DNA from: Magnolia sinica
Lineage: Eukaryota; Streptophyta; Magnoliopsida; Magnoliales; Magnoliaceae
Assembly (NCBI RefSeq): GCF_029962835.1
Contig: NC_080574.1
Location: 24,526,001 to 24,590,000 of the forward strand
Direction of reading: 5' to 3'
Length of the DNA stretch: 64,000 bases
Part shown: positions 33,978 through 46,059 of the stretch, one piece after another
Layout: each line of letters starts with the position of its first letter
How positions within the stretch are numbered: position 1 is the first letter of the stretch
The notes under the pieces: generated by a model
The model's database searches: none
Seen by the model: only the letters and a program-made list of their open reading frames with translations
Told to the model about the DNA's origin: nothing
Made by a program: the position numbers and the translations under genes

Positions 33978-35016
33978 AGAATTGATATCTCTCTCTTATA
34001 ATCACATGTATTAGCTGGTGGAAATTGAATTGCTATATTGTCTGCTTAATGTTTATCCTGTATATTTGTTCACGCTTGTAAATTATTTGTGTATTGCTTA
34101 TGGACTTTAAACTGGTACATTAGTGGGAAACCCCCACCTATAAATGTACACCCATACTTGGGATGTAACCCGACTGGTTGTGATTAAAATGGACCTTCGA
34201 CTTAGTGGTTATTGAGTAGTGGTTTAAATGGATCATTGATGTGGGCCTACCATCCAGGGTTATTATGTCCAAAAGGTTTTCAAGGATGGTCTTTTATCGC
34301 ATGGTTTTGACACTCGCCCTATGAGGCCTATTTTGATAATTGCCCTATGTGGCTTGTTTGATATCGCCCTATGTGGCTTTGTTCTGATATTTTCCCTATA
34401 TGGGTTCGATGTTTTATACTGTGTAACCATACGATGGTAAGCCTCATATATTGTAATATGATTGGCCACTAGTCGATGGGTTTCCATTAAACATCTTAAG
34501 ATGGTAGCCTCATGAGCTTGGGATGGTGGTAATGAGCCACATTGTCGACCTACACTGGGCCATGTGCTCCCCGTAGAGACCTTTGAGCTTATCTAAATTG
34601 AGGGTTGTAAATGGACTAATAATGACTTGGCTAATCATGAATACATCATACTAGACGGCTTGGATCATTATGCCCATGCGATTACACTGAGTGTTATGGC
34701 CGATCATTTTAAGATGATGACTTGGATCACTCATGCCCATACGATTACGCGGCGTGCGCTGATGACCACTCACATCTTTGGGTGACGACCCCATTGCATG
34801 TCTGGATGTTTTTCCTGGAGCTTCGATGATTTACCCGGGTCGATGATTGCATTCATGCATCCATGCACCTAATAAGACTGCATTTACTCTGTTTTGGTTG
34901 TCTGGATATTTTATATTATTTCTTACCTAATGCGGCGGTGTGTAATCTTGAGGAAAATTTACACTGAGTTGGCCACTCATCCATCAAATATACAACCGTA
35001 CAGGTAATACAGGTGA
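33978..35016. mobile_element. Foreign insert, LTR-retrotransposon-like, between repeat copies
   Basis: About 1.04 kb unlike its surroundings. It ends GCGGCGGTGTGTAATC...TTTACACTGAGTTGGCCACTC...ACAACCGTACAGG, which looks like part of a Ty3/Gypsy-type LTR. Imperfect internal duplications are present (GCCCATGCGATTACAC and GCCCATACGATTACGC). No coding region. Confidence 0.35.
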
Positions 35017-35332
35017 CGTTGCCAACCCATTCACAATCTGCAGAGACCTTACCTTCTCCACTACAACTTCTCAGCCGCAAGGAAGAGATGAAGCTATCTC
35101 TATATAGCCGACGGATTAGATCGCCTGTAGAAGACGCAACCACACGCTAGAGATATTATCTCTAGGTATGGCTCGCTGTGACAGGGCCATCTGCAGAGAC
35201 GCCATTTATCTCTTCTCTCCCGTACGAGAGAAATCCTACTGGAAATCGGAGAGAAATCTTGCTGGATTCGGTGGATGGGCTCGAGGAAGGGATCAGGGAT
35301 GGGATGGGTTATCTCAAGTCTCCCGTACGAGT
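35017..35332. repeat. Partial repeat copy 2 (last 272 bp of the module plus 44 bp)
   Basis: 35017-35288 corresponds to 33706-33977. It continues 44 bp further (GGGATCAGGGATGGGATGGG...GTACGAGT), a tail repeated after copy 3 at 36240-36283. It retains the TATA-like site and donor-like sequence. Confidence 0.93.
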
Positions 35333-36283
35333 ATGAGCTGCCTTTAGAACATACGTGCTTGCTTTTTTATATTCATTTGGGTGATCCTTGCCACCAATTA
35401 TAATAGAATTTTTAGGAATTCAAATGGATGGTAAGGAAGAAGTCCGAGTAATGGACTTCGACATTCGAAGGGTAAAATGCTTCCGTAGGCAACTATGATC
35501 ATTTTATGCCCTTTGTCTTAAAGGAGACATGAATCATAACCCATCCACAATACATTCTAACAAAAGAAAACCAGATTATGTGCATGTATGCCATATACAG
35601 AGAGACAAGTAACTGGTGAGTAAGATATGTGCACTTAACACTGTACTGTCGCCATATGCAGGGATAAAGGAAAGAAAACTTCAGGCAAACATTCATCAAA
35701 GAAGAATATCCACAAAAGCATCTGACCCATTTCATCCCCACTTTGCAGCTTAAAAACCACCATCAGGAGAACGAAACTCCTGTTTCGATACCCCATTTCA
35801 CGATACCCTCTTTGCTATAATAGGCATGCCGGCAATGTCCCATGAGAATGAAAGAGACCCGGCATCCGACGCTGTCCTTCACCATAGAAAGCCAGATCTA
35901 CCACTAAACCCTAAATCCATGAGAGGAATTGGGGAAGAAAACATAAATGTAAAAATTACATACCTGTCGTTGCCAACCCATTCACAATCTGCAGAGACCT
36001 TACCTTCTCCACTACAACTTCTCAGCCGCAAGGAAGAGATGAAGCTATCTCTATATAGCTGACGGATTAGATCGCCTGTAGAAGACGCAACCACACGCTA
36101 GAGATATTATCTCTAGGTATGGCTCGCTGTGATAGGGCCATCTGCAGAGACGCCATTTATCTCTTCTCTCCCGTACGAGAGAAATCCTACTGGAAATCGG
36201 AGAGAAATCCCGCTAGATTCGATGGATGGGCTCGAGGAAGGGATCAGGGATGGGATGGGTTATCTCAAGTCTCCCGTACGAGT
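35333..36283. repeat. 951-bp direct repeat, copy 3, next to the right terminal repeat
   Basis: The full module including the 44-bp tail. It lies 130 bp inside the right terminal inverted repeat, where the upstream region of the minus-strand transposase genes should be. Confidence 0.93.
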
Positions 36284-36415
36284 GCGTCTAATACCCGAGG
36301 GATATGGTGGTTTGTCTAAATACCGTGTGCCCAAATGCGCGCGTGGGATGGAGGGATGGGATCGCGTGATCCCATCCTTTCAAAACCCATCTAATCCGTC
36401 CAGCCAAACAGGCCC

Positions 36416-36600
36416 TGATTGGATTTATCACATAGACTTGGATGTAAGGAAAACAAGAATTTAAACTTGATTCAAAACGTCTGTGACGCCCAAGAGATTT
36501 TTAACGATAGTCAATAGGCTGTTGAATTCCTACTACATGTCATAAAATGAGCTGGGAAAATGGAAGAACTACATGAATAATATACATTCATGATGATGGG
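36416..36600. mobile_element. MITE right-half fragment flanking the Harbinger element
   Basis: CATAGACTTGGATGTAAGGA...TTGATTCAAAACGTCTGTG and CATAAAATGAGCTGG match the inner right half of the foldback family. The Harbinger right end abuts it. Confidence 0.55.
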
Positions 36601-36734
36601 TTGTACAAAGTTTATAACTTGGAAATTGAAATGCACCCTACACCAATTCGGTGCAACTCCCCGTATAAGCCCTGCATTGAAAGGGCGCGGCTTCGTTGGA
36701 TCCCCCGATCCACCTAGGTGGATAGATTTTTGAT

Positions 36735-36860
36735 AGTAGGGCCCATCGTGATGTATATGCCTTACATTCATGCCATCCATCCATTTTGAGAACTCATTTT
36801 AGGGCTCGATAAAAAAAAGAAGCATATCCAAATCTAGGTGGGACCCAAGTATAAGATTAT
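36735..36860. mobile_element. MITE left-half fragment
   Basis: GTAGGGCCCATCGTGATGTA to AAATCTAGGTGGGACCCAAG; the remainder is missing. Confidence 0.55.
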
Positions 36861-38182
36861 TTTTATTTTTTAGCCCAGTGAATGCCCTTTCACGACATGT
36901 GTGCGTAGGTTGAATGTGCGATGCGGTGGAAGATTGACTTTCACTAGATGACGTTTTCGTGATTATGTTTGGTTGATTCTTTTTCGGGGTGACAACGACC
37001 CAGTGTATATGATTTGTTCGGCTCGTCTCGACTTCCTTAGCCATGCAATACATTTTCCAAAGGGCAGCCTATGGATGTTGTGTTTAAAAGATTGGAGTTA
37101 CTATTAACCGATTAGGTTGCGATGTGTCCACGGTCGATTAGAATTCGTGTGCCTGCCCTGGGCTAGAGAATTGTGAATTCCCTAGCATAAAAGACTCCTG
37201 ATATTTGGCCTACAACTTGGGTAAGGGTCTCGGTTACTAGAGAAGAAAATGTTAGGCACATTTTTTCATTCGCACTTACGTGTGGTCTCTACTTTAAGGA
37301 ATGTATAATTTTTAATTAAATTGTTAGTCATACGGCCTTGCTTTGCATAATCCTACAAGAGGGTTGGGCATGGAAAATAAAAGAGTAAACATATCCTAGC
37401 TTTGATTCGCAAAGTCGAAAGGTAATTTGCAGGCAAATAGAATGAAATAAATATGCAGGAAGAATAAAAGATCCTATCATTGCTTCGTAAAGCCAATGCC
37501 TTGGGCAGGCGAGCAGAATAGGAGATAAATTAGCAAATCTAGTAAAAGAAAAGAAATAGTTTGTTGAGAAGGGAATGTGCGGAATGGATAGCGTTTTGAG
37601 TTTAATTGAGGTGTGAGAAAGAGTAAAGAGAAGTTAAACACCATTTCATTAAATCAGAAAAGGGCTAATCGAACATCCCAAATTTTGACTCTACTCTTGA
37701 TGTGACAAGCTTAGTTTTGCTGAGTTGGATTGTTATAGTTGGTTGAGGCAGATCCTAGGTGCAAGTATCATTATTGTATACTACCTTAAGTGACGGAATC
37801 TCTTTGTTATTAAGGAACGGAATGCAAGGAAAGTTGACAAAGTTTCTATACTATTTTTTAGACGTTTCGGCTTGTTTTGGACAGGGAAGTGCAATTTATG
37901 TAGGTTTGGAAACCATCAGCTAATGGGTGGTCAATAGACACTTGGCGAATTTTTTATATGTAGGTTATGTTAGAAATCTGCCAGAAATTCCAAGGCAAAG
38001 ATTCACGGAGACTGTCTGCTAATGAACAACCAACAGTCTACTTTGTTCGGGTTAGGGTGTCTATAAGATAATGTCTTAAAATAAGTTTTCAAAACTGATG
38101 GATCCACCGTTAGGCCTCCCAGTTAGGGATCCATCAAAGCCACGCCCACATTGAAAGCGTTGTTTGGTACAGCTTCGTACCA
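36861..38182. other. Unassigned intergenic DNA
   Basis: No ORF of note. Phrases such as TGCCTGCCCTGGGCTAGAG look like retrotransposon LTR or leader sequence, but no paired repeat or boundary was found. Confidence 0.35.
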
Positions 38183-38660
38183 TGGATGCGGATTGGATAC
38201 TACCCCGTAGGTCCTAGCCAGGAACGGATATGGGTTCTGATGGGCCGCTATGATGTGTGGGTTTTATCCTCACCGTCCATCCATTTTTACGTATCATTTC
38301 AGGGTACAAGCCAAAAAATGAGGCAATTCTAAGGCTCAAGTGGACTATATAGTGAGGATTAAACTCCTACAATTGAAAACTTTTTTGAGGGCCATAAAAC
38401 TTTTGGATCAAGTTGATATATATATGCGTTTTCCTTTCATCCAGGTCTATGTGACCTTATGAACACATACGATGGCAATTAACCATCAGTGGACTGTAGA
38501 AATGTTTCAATAGTGGTTGTCGTTGTCACCACAACCTTTTGTTTTGTGGTCCACTAGAGTATTGGATCTGCCTCACCTTTGAGATAGTACCATGAAATGA
38601 TATAGCAAAATGGATGGACAACCTGGATAAAACCCATACATCACAATAGCCATATTTTAG
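38183..38660. mobile_element. MITE, left end intact
   Basis: The left end, GCGGATTGGATACTACCCCG then GTCCTAGCCAGGAACGG, is of the same type as the 63.1 kb copy. The core right side ends GGATAAAACCCATACATCAC, after which the right outer end is lost. Confidence 0.65.
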
Positions 38661-38828
38661 CAATTGTCTCTCAGTCAGATCACAATGAAAACATAATTTT
38701 AGACTAATACAATATTGAGATCTTTTCTCAAAATGGTGATTGGTTTCTAAGGTCACTCCCCGATTTAGGTTTTTACTAGTTTGTCCTTTTTTTTTTTTTA
38801 AACGAAGCCCTAGGTAACAAGACATAAA

Positions 38829-39318
38829 GTGGGCCCCCTTGATGTATATATTATGTATCCACGCGGTTCATCTATTTTTTCAGATTATTTTAGGGAAATG
38901 TCCCAAAAATAAAGCATATCCAATTATCAGGTGGACGATACCATTAAAAAACAGTGGTGATTGACCATTAATGAGCCACGAAAGTTTTGGATCAAGCTGA
39001 TATTTGTTGTTTCCCTTCATCCCGGCTCATGTGACCTTATCAACAGATTGAATGGTAAATAAACACTACGGTAACATTAAGCCACCAAAAAAGTTTTTAA
39101 TAGTAGGACAGTCAATCACCACGGTTTCATATAGTATAATCCATCATATAGTTGGATCCGCTTCTACTTCATTTTTGGGATAATTCACTCCAATGATCTG
39201 AAAAAACGGATGGACGGCATGGATACATAATATATACATGAAGCTGGGCCCACAGTTACCCCACGATAAGGTTCGCACCCTCTTAGGTGAAGCTGGGGTT
39301 TCACCTAATCCGCTCTCC
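38829..39318. mobile_element. Foldback MITE copy
   Basis: The core GTGGGCCCCCTTGATGTATA faces TATACATGAAGCTGGGCCCAC. The right side ends TTTCACCTAATCCGCTCTCC. Confidence 0.65.
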
Positions 39319-39352
39319 TCAGCATCTCCGTCCATTCGTGGCTAGGGACGTC

Positions 39353-39910
39353 GGGCGCGGATTGGATACTGACAAGGTCAGTAGCCAAATCGCTACTGAA
39401 GTGACGTCACCAAGTTTTGTGGACCCCACCATGATGTATGTGTTGTATTCATACTGTCCAACCATTTGTAAAGATGGTTTTATGGCATTACAAAGAGAAT
39501 GAGATTGATTTAAATTTCAAGTGGACCCACCACAGAAAACCGTGGGAGCCTTCACACCCACCGTTGAAACATTTATAGAGCCCACAATGATGTATTGTTG
39601 AGATCCATCCTATTCATAAGTTAACATAGAGATAGATGAAGTGAAAACAAAAAAATTAGCTTCATCAGAAACTACTATGGCCCCTAAGAAGTTTTAAACA
39701 GTGGATGTCACTGTCCCCACTATTTTCTATGGTGGGGTCCACTTGAACTTTAGATCTATCTCATTCTCTTTGTAATGCCATAAAAAGATCTCTAAAAATG
39801 GTTGGACGGTATGGATACAACACACGCATCATGGTGGGGTCCATAGAGCTTGGTGACATCACTTCAATAGCGATTTGGCTACTGACCTTGTCAGTATCCA
39901 ATTCGCGCCC
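39353..39910. mobile_element. Mutator-like foldback MITE with bZIP-site arms
   Basis: The ends GGGCGCGGATTGGATACTG and CAGTATCCAATTCGCGCCC are inverted with one mismatch. The flanks AGGGACGTC (39344-39352) and AGGGACACC (39911-39919) match at 7 of 9. Arms of about 60 bp include TGACGTCA at 39402-39409. Confidence 0.85.
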
Positions 39911-39940
39911 AGGGACACCAGGGTATCGATTAAGGACGTC

Positions 39941-41513
39941 AGACTGGATACTGATAGGTTGAGTAGCGAGACTCGCTAGTGAAGTGACGTCACCAACTTC
40001 TATGGGGTCCCACTATGATTTATGTGTTGTATCAACACTATCCATACATTTGGAGAGATCATTTTAGAGCATGATCTAAAGAACGAGGCAGATCTAAGAC
40101 TTGGGTGGACCCCACCAAAGAAACAGTGGTGAGAGTGACGCCCACCGTTGAAACCTTCTGAAGGTCCACCATGATGCTTATTTGAGATCCCACCTGGTCA
40201 TGTGTTAAAGCAAACATGAAAGAAGGGAAAACACAAATATTAGCTTGATCGAAAACTTTAGTGGCCCTTAGAACTTTTTAACGGTGGGCGTCACTTTGCC
40301 CGTTGTTTTTTGTGGTGGGATCCTCTCGAGCTTTCGATCTAATTCATTTTTTTGGATCATACCCTAATATGATCTCTCCAAATGGATGGACCGTGTAAAT
40401 ACAAAACATACATCATGGTGTGGCTCACAGAACTTGGTGATGTCACTTCAATGGCCAAATCCCTACTGAAGTGAGGTCACCAAGCTCTGTAAACCCCACC
40501 ATGATGCATGTATTGTATCCATACCATCTAACTATTTGGAGAGATAATTTTATGGCATTTAAAAAGGAATGACATAGATCTAAAGTTCAATTGGACCCAC
40601 CGTAGAAAACAGTGGGAATAATGACATCCATCGTTCAAAACTTCTTAAGGGCTATAGTAGTTTCTTATATATATATTTTTTCACTTCATCTATCCCAGTG
40701 TTAACCCATGGAGAGATTGGATTTCAAAAATACATCACAATCAGCCCTGTAATGTTTCAACTATAGGTATAAACGCGACCCTATAATGTTTCAACTATAG
40801 GGATAAATGCTCTCGCGGTTTTTTGTGGTGGGACGTCTCGAACTTTACATCTATCTAATTTTTTTTATTTTTTTATTTTTTTTTGTTGTAATTCTGTACA
40901 ATGATATCTAAAAATGATTACAACACATGATGTGTCTGCCGAGTTTAGTGACGTCACTTCAGTAGCTGGTAGCTATCTGTATACTGACAAGGTCACTGAC
41001 AGATTGAGTAGCAAGAGTTGCTATTAAAGTGACGCCACCAAATTATGTGACCCGACCATGATGTAAGTTTTTGAATCCACACTGTCTATACATTTTTCAG
41101 AGACCGTTCTTGGCATGATACAAAGTATGAGGCAGATTCAAGGTGGGAGTGGACCCTGCCACGGAAAACAGTGGAGAGAGTGACGCCCAGTGTTGAAAGC
41201 TTCCGAAAGTATGTCTATTTGAGATCCAATCAGGTCATGTGTTATGAAATGGGGGAAAAACACAAATATCATCTCCATTGAAAACTTTTGTAACCTTTAG
41301 AACTTTTTAAGGGTGGGCGTCACTCTCCCCACTGTTTTCTATAGTGGGTCCATTCTAGTTTGGGATCTGACTCATTCTTTGGATAATGCCCTAAAATGAT
41401 CTCTTTACGGGCGTGGATACAAAACATAAATCACGGTGAGCCCACGAAAGTAACTGGCGTCACTTCAGTAGAATTTTACTGCTTAACCTGTCATATCTGA
41501 TCCGCGTCCTGAA
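39941..41513. mobile_element. Array of about three adjoining MITEs of the GACGTCAC subtype
   Basis: Units begin near 39941, 40455 and 40990. Each has a GAAGTGACGTCACCAA-like arm, a CCCACCATGATG core and a mirrored right arm (e.g. GGCGTCACTTCAGTAG near 41457). The units share or have lost outer ends, consistent with nested or tandem insertion. Confidence 0.7.
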
Positions 41514-43187
41514 AACCTAGCCCCAGCTCTGACATTCTCCACACATGTGCGTAGAAAAGCGATGGCGGCCGTGCCAAAAATTGCGGATCCCACTCGATGA
41601 AAGGCAGATCATCTACTGACACGTGTGATCGATCATTCACATAGTTTAATAATGCGCTAGACGACAGCAAACGGAAAGATGAAAGCCCAACACGTCCATC
41701 ATCCGAACATGTTCGACAGCCAAACAAAGGAATACCTCCAGCTTCCCTTCATTCACCGGATTTTCTCTGGCCTCTTCTTTTATCTGTACCTTATGTTCCT
41801 ACTCATTAATCTCAACGTCACATTCCAACTCGCTCAACCGGTTAACATGTTGGTTCTTAACTGCACAAAGTTCCCACAAATATTGTTAATTTAATTAGTT
41901 ATTTTATAGAAAATTTCTTTTAATTTGAGTGGTATATTGATTTTTCTATTTTAAGTCCAAAAGCATGTCACCATTTCTTTCACCTCCCTTGAATTCTATG
42001 CGCAGGGTCTTTTTGGATCTCTAAGCTCCTTTTAATTATCAACCCAAAATAATCCATAATCATTCTGGAAACTGTTTGGTCAGTTATTATAAACCAAAAT
42101 CCATATTAGTTTATTATCATATTGTTGGATCGGTGGACCTTTAAGAAATGGATGCGGAGTTAGTGGATTTAAAAAACCATGGGCACTATGGCTCCTATCA
42201 TGGTGAGATTTGAGTGGGTCATGTGCCTCTGTTATAGAGGAGCTTGAAGCCAATACATTTGACCGTACTACTTTTAAACATGTTTTACCCACTTTATTTC
42301 TAACAATGGCACGTGGCCCAATTAAATTCCACCTTCCGTCGTTTTATTGAATCTATGTCATTAAGGGTTTGCTTGGAAGCTTGTATCTGGAATGTATTCA
42401 AATCAAAATCACAATTATACAATGATCGAGGTGAATCCGAGTGTTTAGTTGCGCTTGGCATGTTATATTTAGAATGCACTGAAATTGAAAAATAGAAATG
42501 TATTGGAGTTCCGAAGCATATTTAGAAGAATCCGAATTTGATTAGTAAATCAACTTTAATATTCTAAATTAAAGTATATATTTGATTGAATAATCATAAT
42601 GAGCCCATTGAGATATATACCTCCAAATTCTAAGTCTTGGGTGGACTATAGGTATAAAGATTACAAACGAGTCACTCACCTATGTTTTTTAACTATTGAT
42701 TTATATGACAATGTTTAGATATTTTGTATCATTCCATTGTTGTGATTTTGGTAATGCAACTAATAATTAGATTGTTTGTATATCACCAGCATGCCAGGTA
42801 TGTAATAATTGCCTAATGACACAGTTGTTATACCTATATGGCTCTCCTACCTTGAAAAAATGGAGCAAAGATTAAAAGGAAAAAAGAATTTCATTGTAAT
42901 TACTAAATTTGTAGCAAAATGGTGAGATTCAAAACATATCAAAGTTATGTATATCATTTTCCTTCAATCTCATTAATTTTAAATACATATTGTCAAATGA
43001 CTTTAAGAATTAAAAAGCACTTAAATACACTCAAGCGGGAGCTATGGCTTGTTTGATTTTCCAAATACCTTGTAAATATATTGTAAATAGGTAATAATTA
43101 CTTACCTAAGTAATTACTGCACTATTCTCAATGGTGAGATTGACATATGCTTTTTGATCACTAAAATGGAAGACGTGTAAAATAAAT
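41514..43187. other. Intergenic, AT-rich, no gene recognised
   Basis: Short open frames (such as 41679-41894, plus strand) have no recognisable domain or splice support. Confidence 0.4.
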
Positions 43188-43615
43188 GTGGGGCGAAGTG
43201 TGATGTATGTGGCTTATGTACACCGTCTATCCACCATGTGGACTAATTTTAGGGTATGAGCCTAAATTGACGTAAATCTAAAGGTCAAGTGGACCACATC
43301 ATAGGAAATAATGAGAATTGAATACATACTGTTAGAAACTTTTTGGGCCCTAAAAAAATTTTGAATCAGCATGAAATTTATGTTTTCCTTTATTTGTCTT
43401 TATGAACTTGTAAATGGGTTAGATGACAAATAAACATTAATGTGAGCCCGTATGGAAAATAATTTTTAACAATAAATGTTTTAAGGTCATTATTTCCTTT
43501 GGTGTGAGCTGCTTGAGCTTTGGATATGTCTCATTTTTTGGCTCACGCCCCCAAATGTTTTAGTAAAATGGAAGATGGCATAGATATGCAACATATACCT
43601 TGGTGGGCTCAAAAA
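43188..43615. mobile_element. Foldback MITE copy
   Basis: The left, GGGGCGAAGTGTGATGTATG, is opposed by the right, CAACATATACCTTGGTGGGC. Outer ends are degraded. Confidence 0.65.
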
Positions 43616-43995
43616 TTTAAGTTAATACTTTTGAATCAGTTTTCGGGGTGAAAATACTCTCACATTTTCGAACAAGCCCAAAGAGTAACAATTACTCATT
43701 TATAACCTACTTATAAAGGAATTGAAAAATCAAACAGGTACTAAGGGACGGTTAAAAATGAAAAGTTTCAAATGGTACTGTTTAAATAAGTGGCCACAAA
43801 TCACATTGTTCAACTAATCCAAATGGGCGACGGTGACAAGGAGTTTTAGAATCTAGTGGTAGAATTTCTGAGTGCCTGACTATCAAGTTTCATACACACC
43901 CGGAATACAAAAAACTCTGCTTCCCACCGATCTTAGCAAGCGTGGATGCAGAGACACGTGGTGAAATTTGTCTGGATTCTAATAGATTTTTTGGG

Positions 43996-44410
43996 AAACG
44001 GATTGGCTACTCCCATGCCACCAGCCCGGTGGCTGGTGGTCGGTACTCATCCAGTCCGTTAATCCATTTTTACAGATCATTTTAGAGCGTTATTCCAAAA
44101 ATGAAAGGGATATGAATCTCAGGTGGACCACACTACAGGAAAACAATAGTGATTGGATATCCACCATTAAAATCCTCTGGAGGACCACTGTACTGTTTAT
44201 CTGACATCCAATCTGTTGATTAGGTCATACAAATCCAGATGAGGGAAAAAACAAATATTAGCTTATCCAAAACTTTTATGTCCTCCAAAAAGTTTGTAAC
44301 GGTCGAAGTTCATTCAACACTGTTTCTGTGATGTGGTCCACATGAGATTTGGATATACCTCATTTTTGGTCTCGTACCGTTAAATGATCGAGAAAATTAG
44401 ATGGACGAAA
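43996..44410. mobile_element. Foldback MITE, right end truncated
   Basis: It starts ACGGATTGGCTACTCCC and stops after GATGGACGAAATGG. It is bracketed by a directly repeated flank of about 120 bp (GAATTTCTGAGTGCCTGAC at 43863, GAATTTCCGAGTGCCTGAC at 44438). Confidence 0.7.
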
Positions 44411-44537
44411 TGGAGCACGAAAAACTGAGAGCGCATGAATTTCCGAGTGCCTGACCATCAAGCCTCGTACACTCCCGGAGCAAAAAATAATAATAATTAA
44501 TAAATCTCTGCTTCCTGTCGCCGTTGGCAAGCTCGGA

Positions 44538-44680
44538 CGAAGAGAGACGTGGTGAAACGTATTTGGATTCTGACGTAACAACGCCAGATGGGTGCAACCT
44601 GTGCTACACGACGAAGAGATATGTGGTGAAACGTATTTGGATTCTGACATAACAATGCCAGTTGGGTGCAACCAGTGTAA
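44538..44680. repeat. Tandem duplication of about 71 bp
   Basis: GACGAAGAGAGACGTGGTGA...GGGTGCAACCTGTGCTACAC is followed at once by a second copy (GACGAAGAGATATGTGGTGA...GGGTGCAACCAGTGTAACAC) with a few substitutions. Confidence 0.85.
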
Positions 44681-44977
44681 CACAAAGCTAGACCGAAAAA
44701 AAGATTCAATGTCAGGTGTCCAATCCATCTCCTGTGGTGCAGGTCATTTAGACTTATAAATTTATTTATTTATTACTTAATATAGGGAAATTGACGTACA
44801 GAGTTGATGTCACGCAGACATTTCAATTGGTACCACAGAGCTTTATGTTAAAGGCAACTGGTTTGCTGGTATAAAATCCTCACCGTACATGTGAGATGAA
44901 CCTAGAATCCGAACCGTTCAAATAGTGTGCCTCATTAGGTGCCATGCAGTATTTTAGTGGATTTTGAAATCCATTAC

Positions 44978-45420
44978 ACATGTGGGCCCCACATTGATGC
45001 ATGTGTTTATCCATGCCATCCATCCAATACACCATTGACACGCAACATTCTGGCTATATATGTATACAAGTGATCAACATCCATTGTGAATTTGATCTAT
45101 TGAGTACAATTCCATGGTCCACCAAATATGATTTTGCTTAATATTGCATTTTCCCGTAGCAAAGTTTTTATCCCAAACATAGAATTGGATGGCTACAATA
45201 CCATAGTATCTCCGAACATGCAATCATTGAACAATAATGATGTTAATCACATCTAATACAATTCAATACTATTCAATTCCATGAACCAAAGTGGACCATA
45301 CCATGGGAAATAGTGAGGATTGAATGCTCACCAATAAAAATTTCCTAGGCCCCACTTTATCGCCGACTGAAATGTTTAGTTTCCATCCCTCCAATTGATG
45401 AGGACTATCCGTCGATTTCT
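44978..45420. mobile_element. MITE fragments
   Basis: GTGGGCCCCACATTGATGCA (44981) and AAGTGGACCATACCATGGGA (45290) are family pieces separated by unrelated sequence. The Copia element begins 35 bp further on. Confidence 0.5.
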
Positions 45421-45455
45421 TTGACTACACCTTTGCTTTGTACACAAGGGATCAG

Positions 45456-46059
45456 TGTTGGGATTTTGGCCTGCGGAATCACATAGATTTAGATTTAGGA
45501 TAGCAATCCAATGGCACAAAGCACACAAGAGAACACATAAATTTAACGTGGAAAACCCTTGCGGGAAAAAACCATGGCATAAAGCGACAGATCTTCACTA
45601 TGAAAATAGAAATTACAAAGAGAGAGGACTCACCTGATTCGAACAACCTTGAATCTCACCTTTACTACACCCTTTGATAACCCAAGAACTCTTTAGAATA
45701 CTTTTAGGAAGCCTTAGAATACATTAGAATAGCCATAGGGACCCCTATTTATAGTTTAAAAAACTTTCCTTTCGCACCCTTGCAAAATCGCCTTAAATTT
45801 ACGCAGTCTGCACCAAATCCGCACAAGAATCTGCCTAACCTCGACTAGTCGAGCTGAGGCTTCGACTGGTCGAAGGGCACCCTCGACCGGTCTAGCCTGA
45901 CCCTCGACTGGTCGAGCAGCTAGGACACCCAAAACCGGTGCTCGCTAGACTTTGAGTTGAGATGGCCTCGACCGATCGAGTGGACCTTCGATTGGTCGAG
46001 GCAGTCCCTCGACCGGTCGAGCAGTGTAGAACATTGAAGACATTAGTCTTCTGACAACA
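45456..46059 (-). repeat. Copia 3' LTR (604 bp)
   Basis: Begins TGTTGGGATTTTGGCC and ends CTGACAACA on the plus strand. It carries about seven copies of CTCGACYGGTCGAG-like palindromes between 45840 and 46021. Confidence 0.9.

Larger units (their letters stand above)
27912..36415 (-). mobile_element. PIF/Harbinger transposon, 8.5 kb, decayed
   Basis: The left end reads GAGCCTGTTTGGCCGGACGG; the inverse of the right end reads GGGCCTGTTTGGCTGGACGG, with weaker similarity continuing about 25 bp inward (both have GATGGGAT). The flanking triplets are CGA (27909-27911) and TGA (36416-36418), a plausible mutated 3-bp target duplication. Inside, all on the minus strand, are a DDE nuclease pseudogene, a Myb/SANT-like pseudogene and a short RNase H1-N-like ORF. 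The 33-36.3 kb part carries repeated leader modules and a foreign insert. Nuclease plus Myb-like protein is the known pair for this superfamily. Stop codons in each ORF make present autonomy unlikely. Confidence 0.82.
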
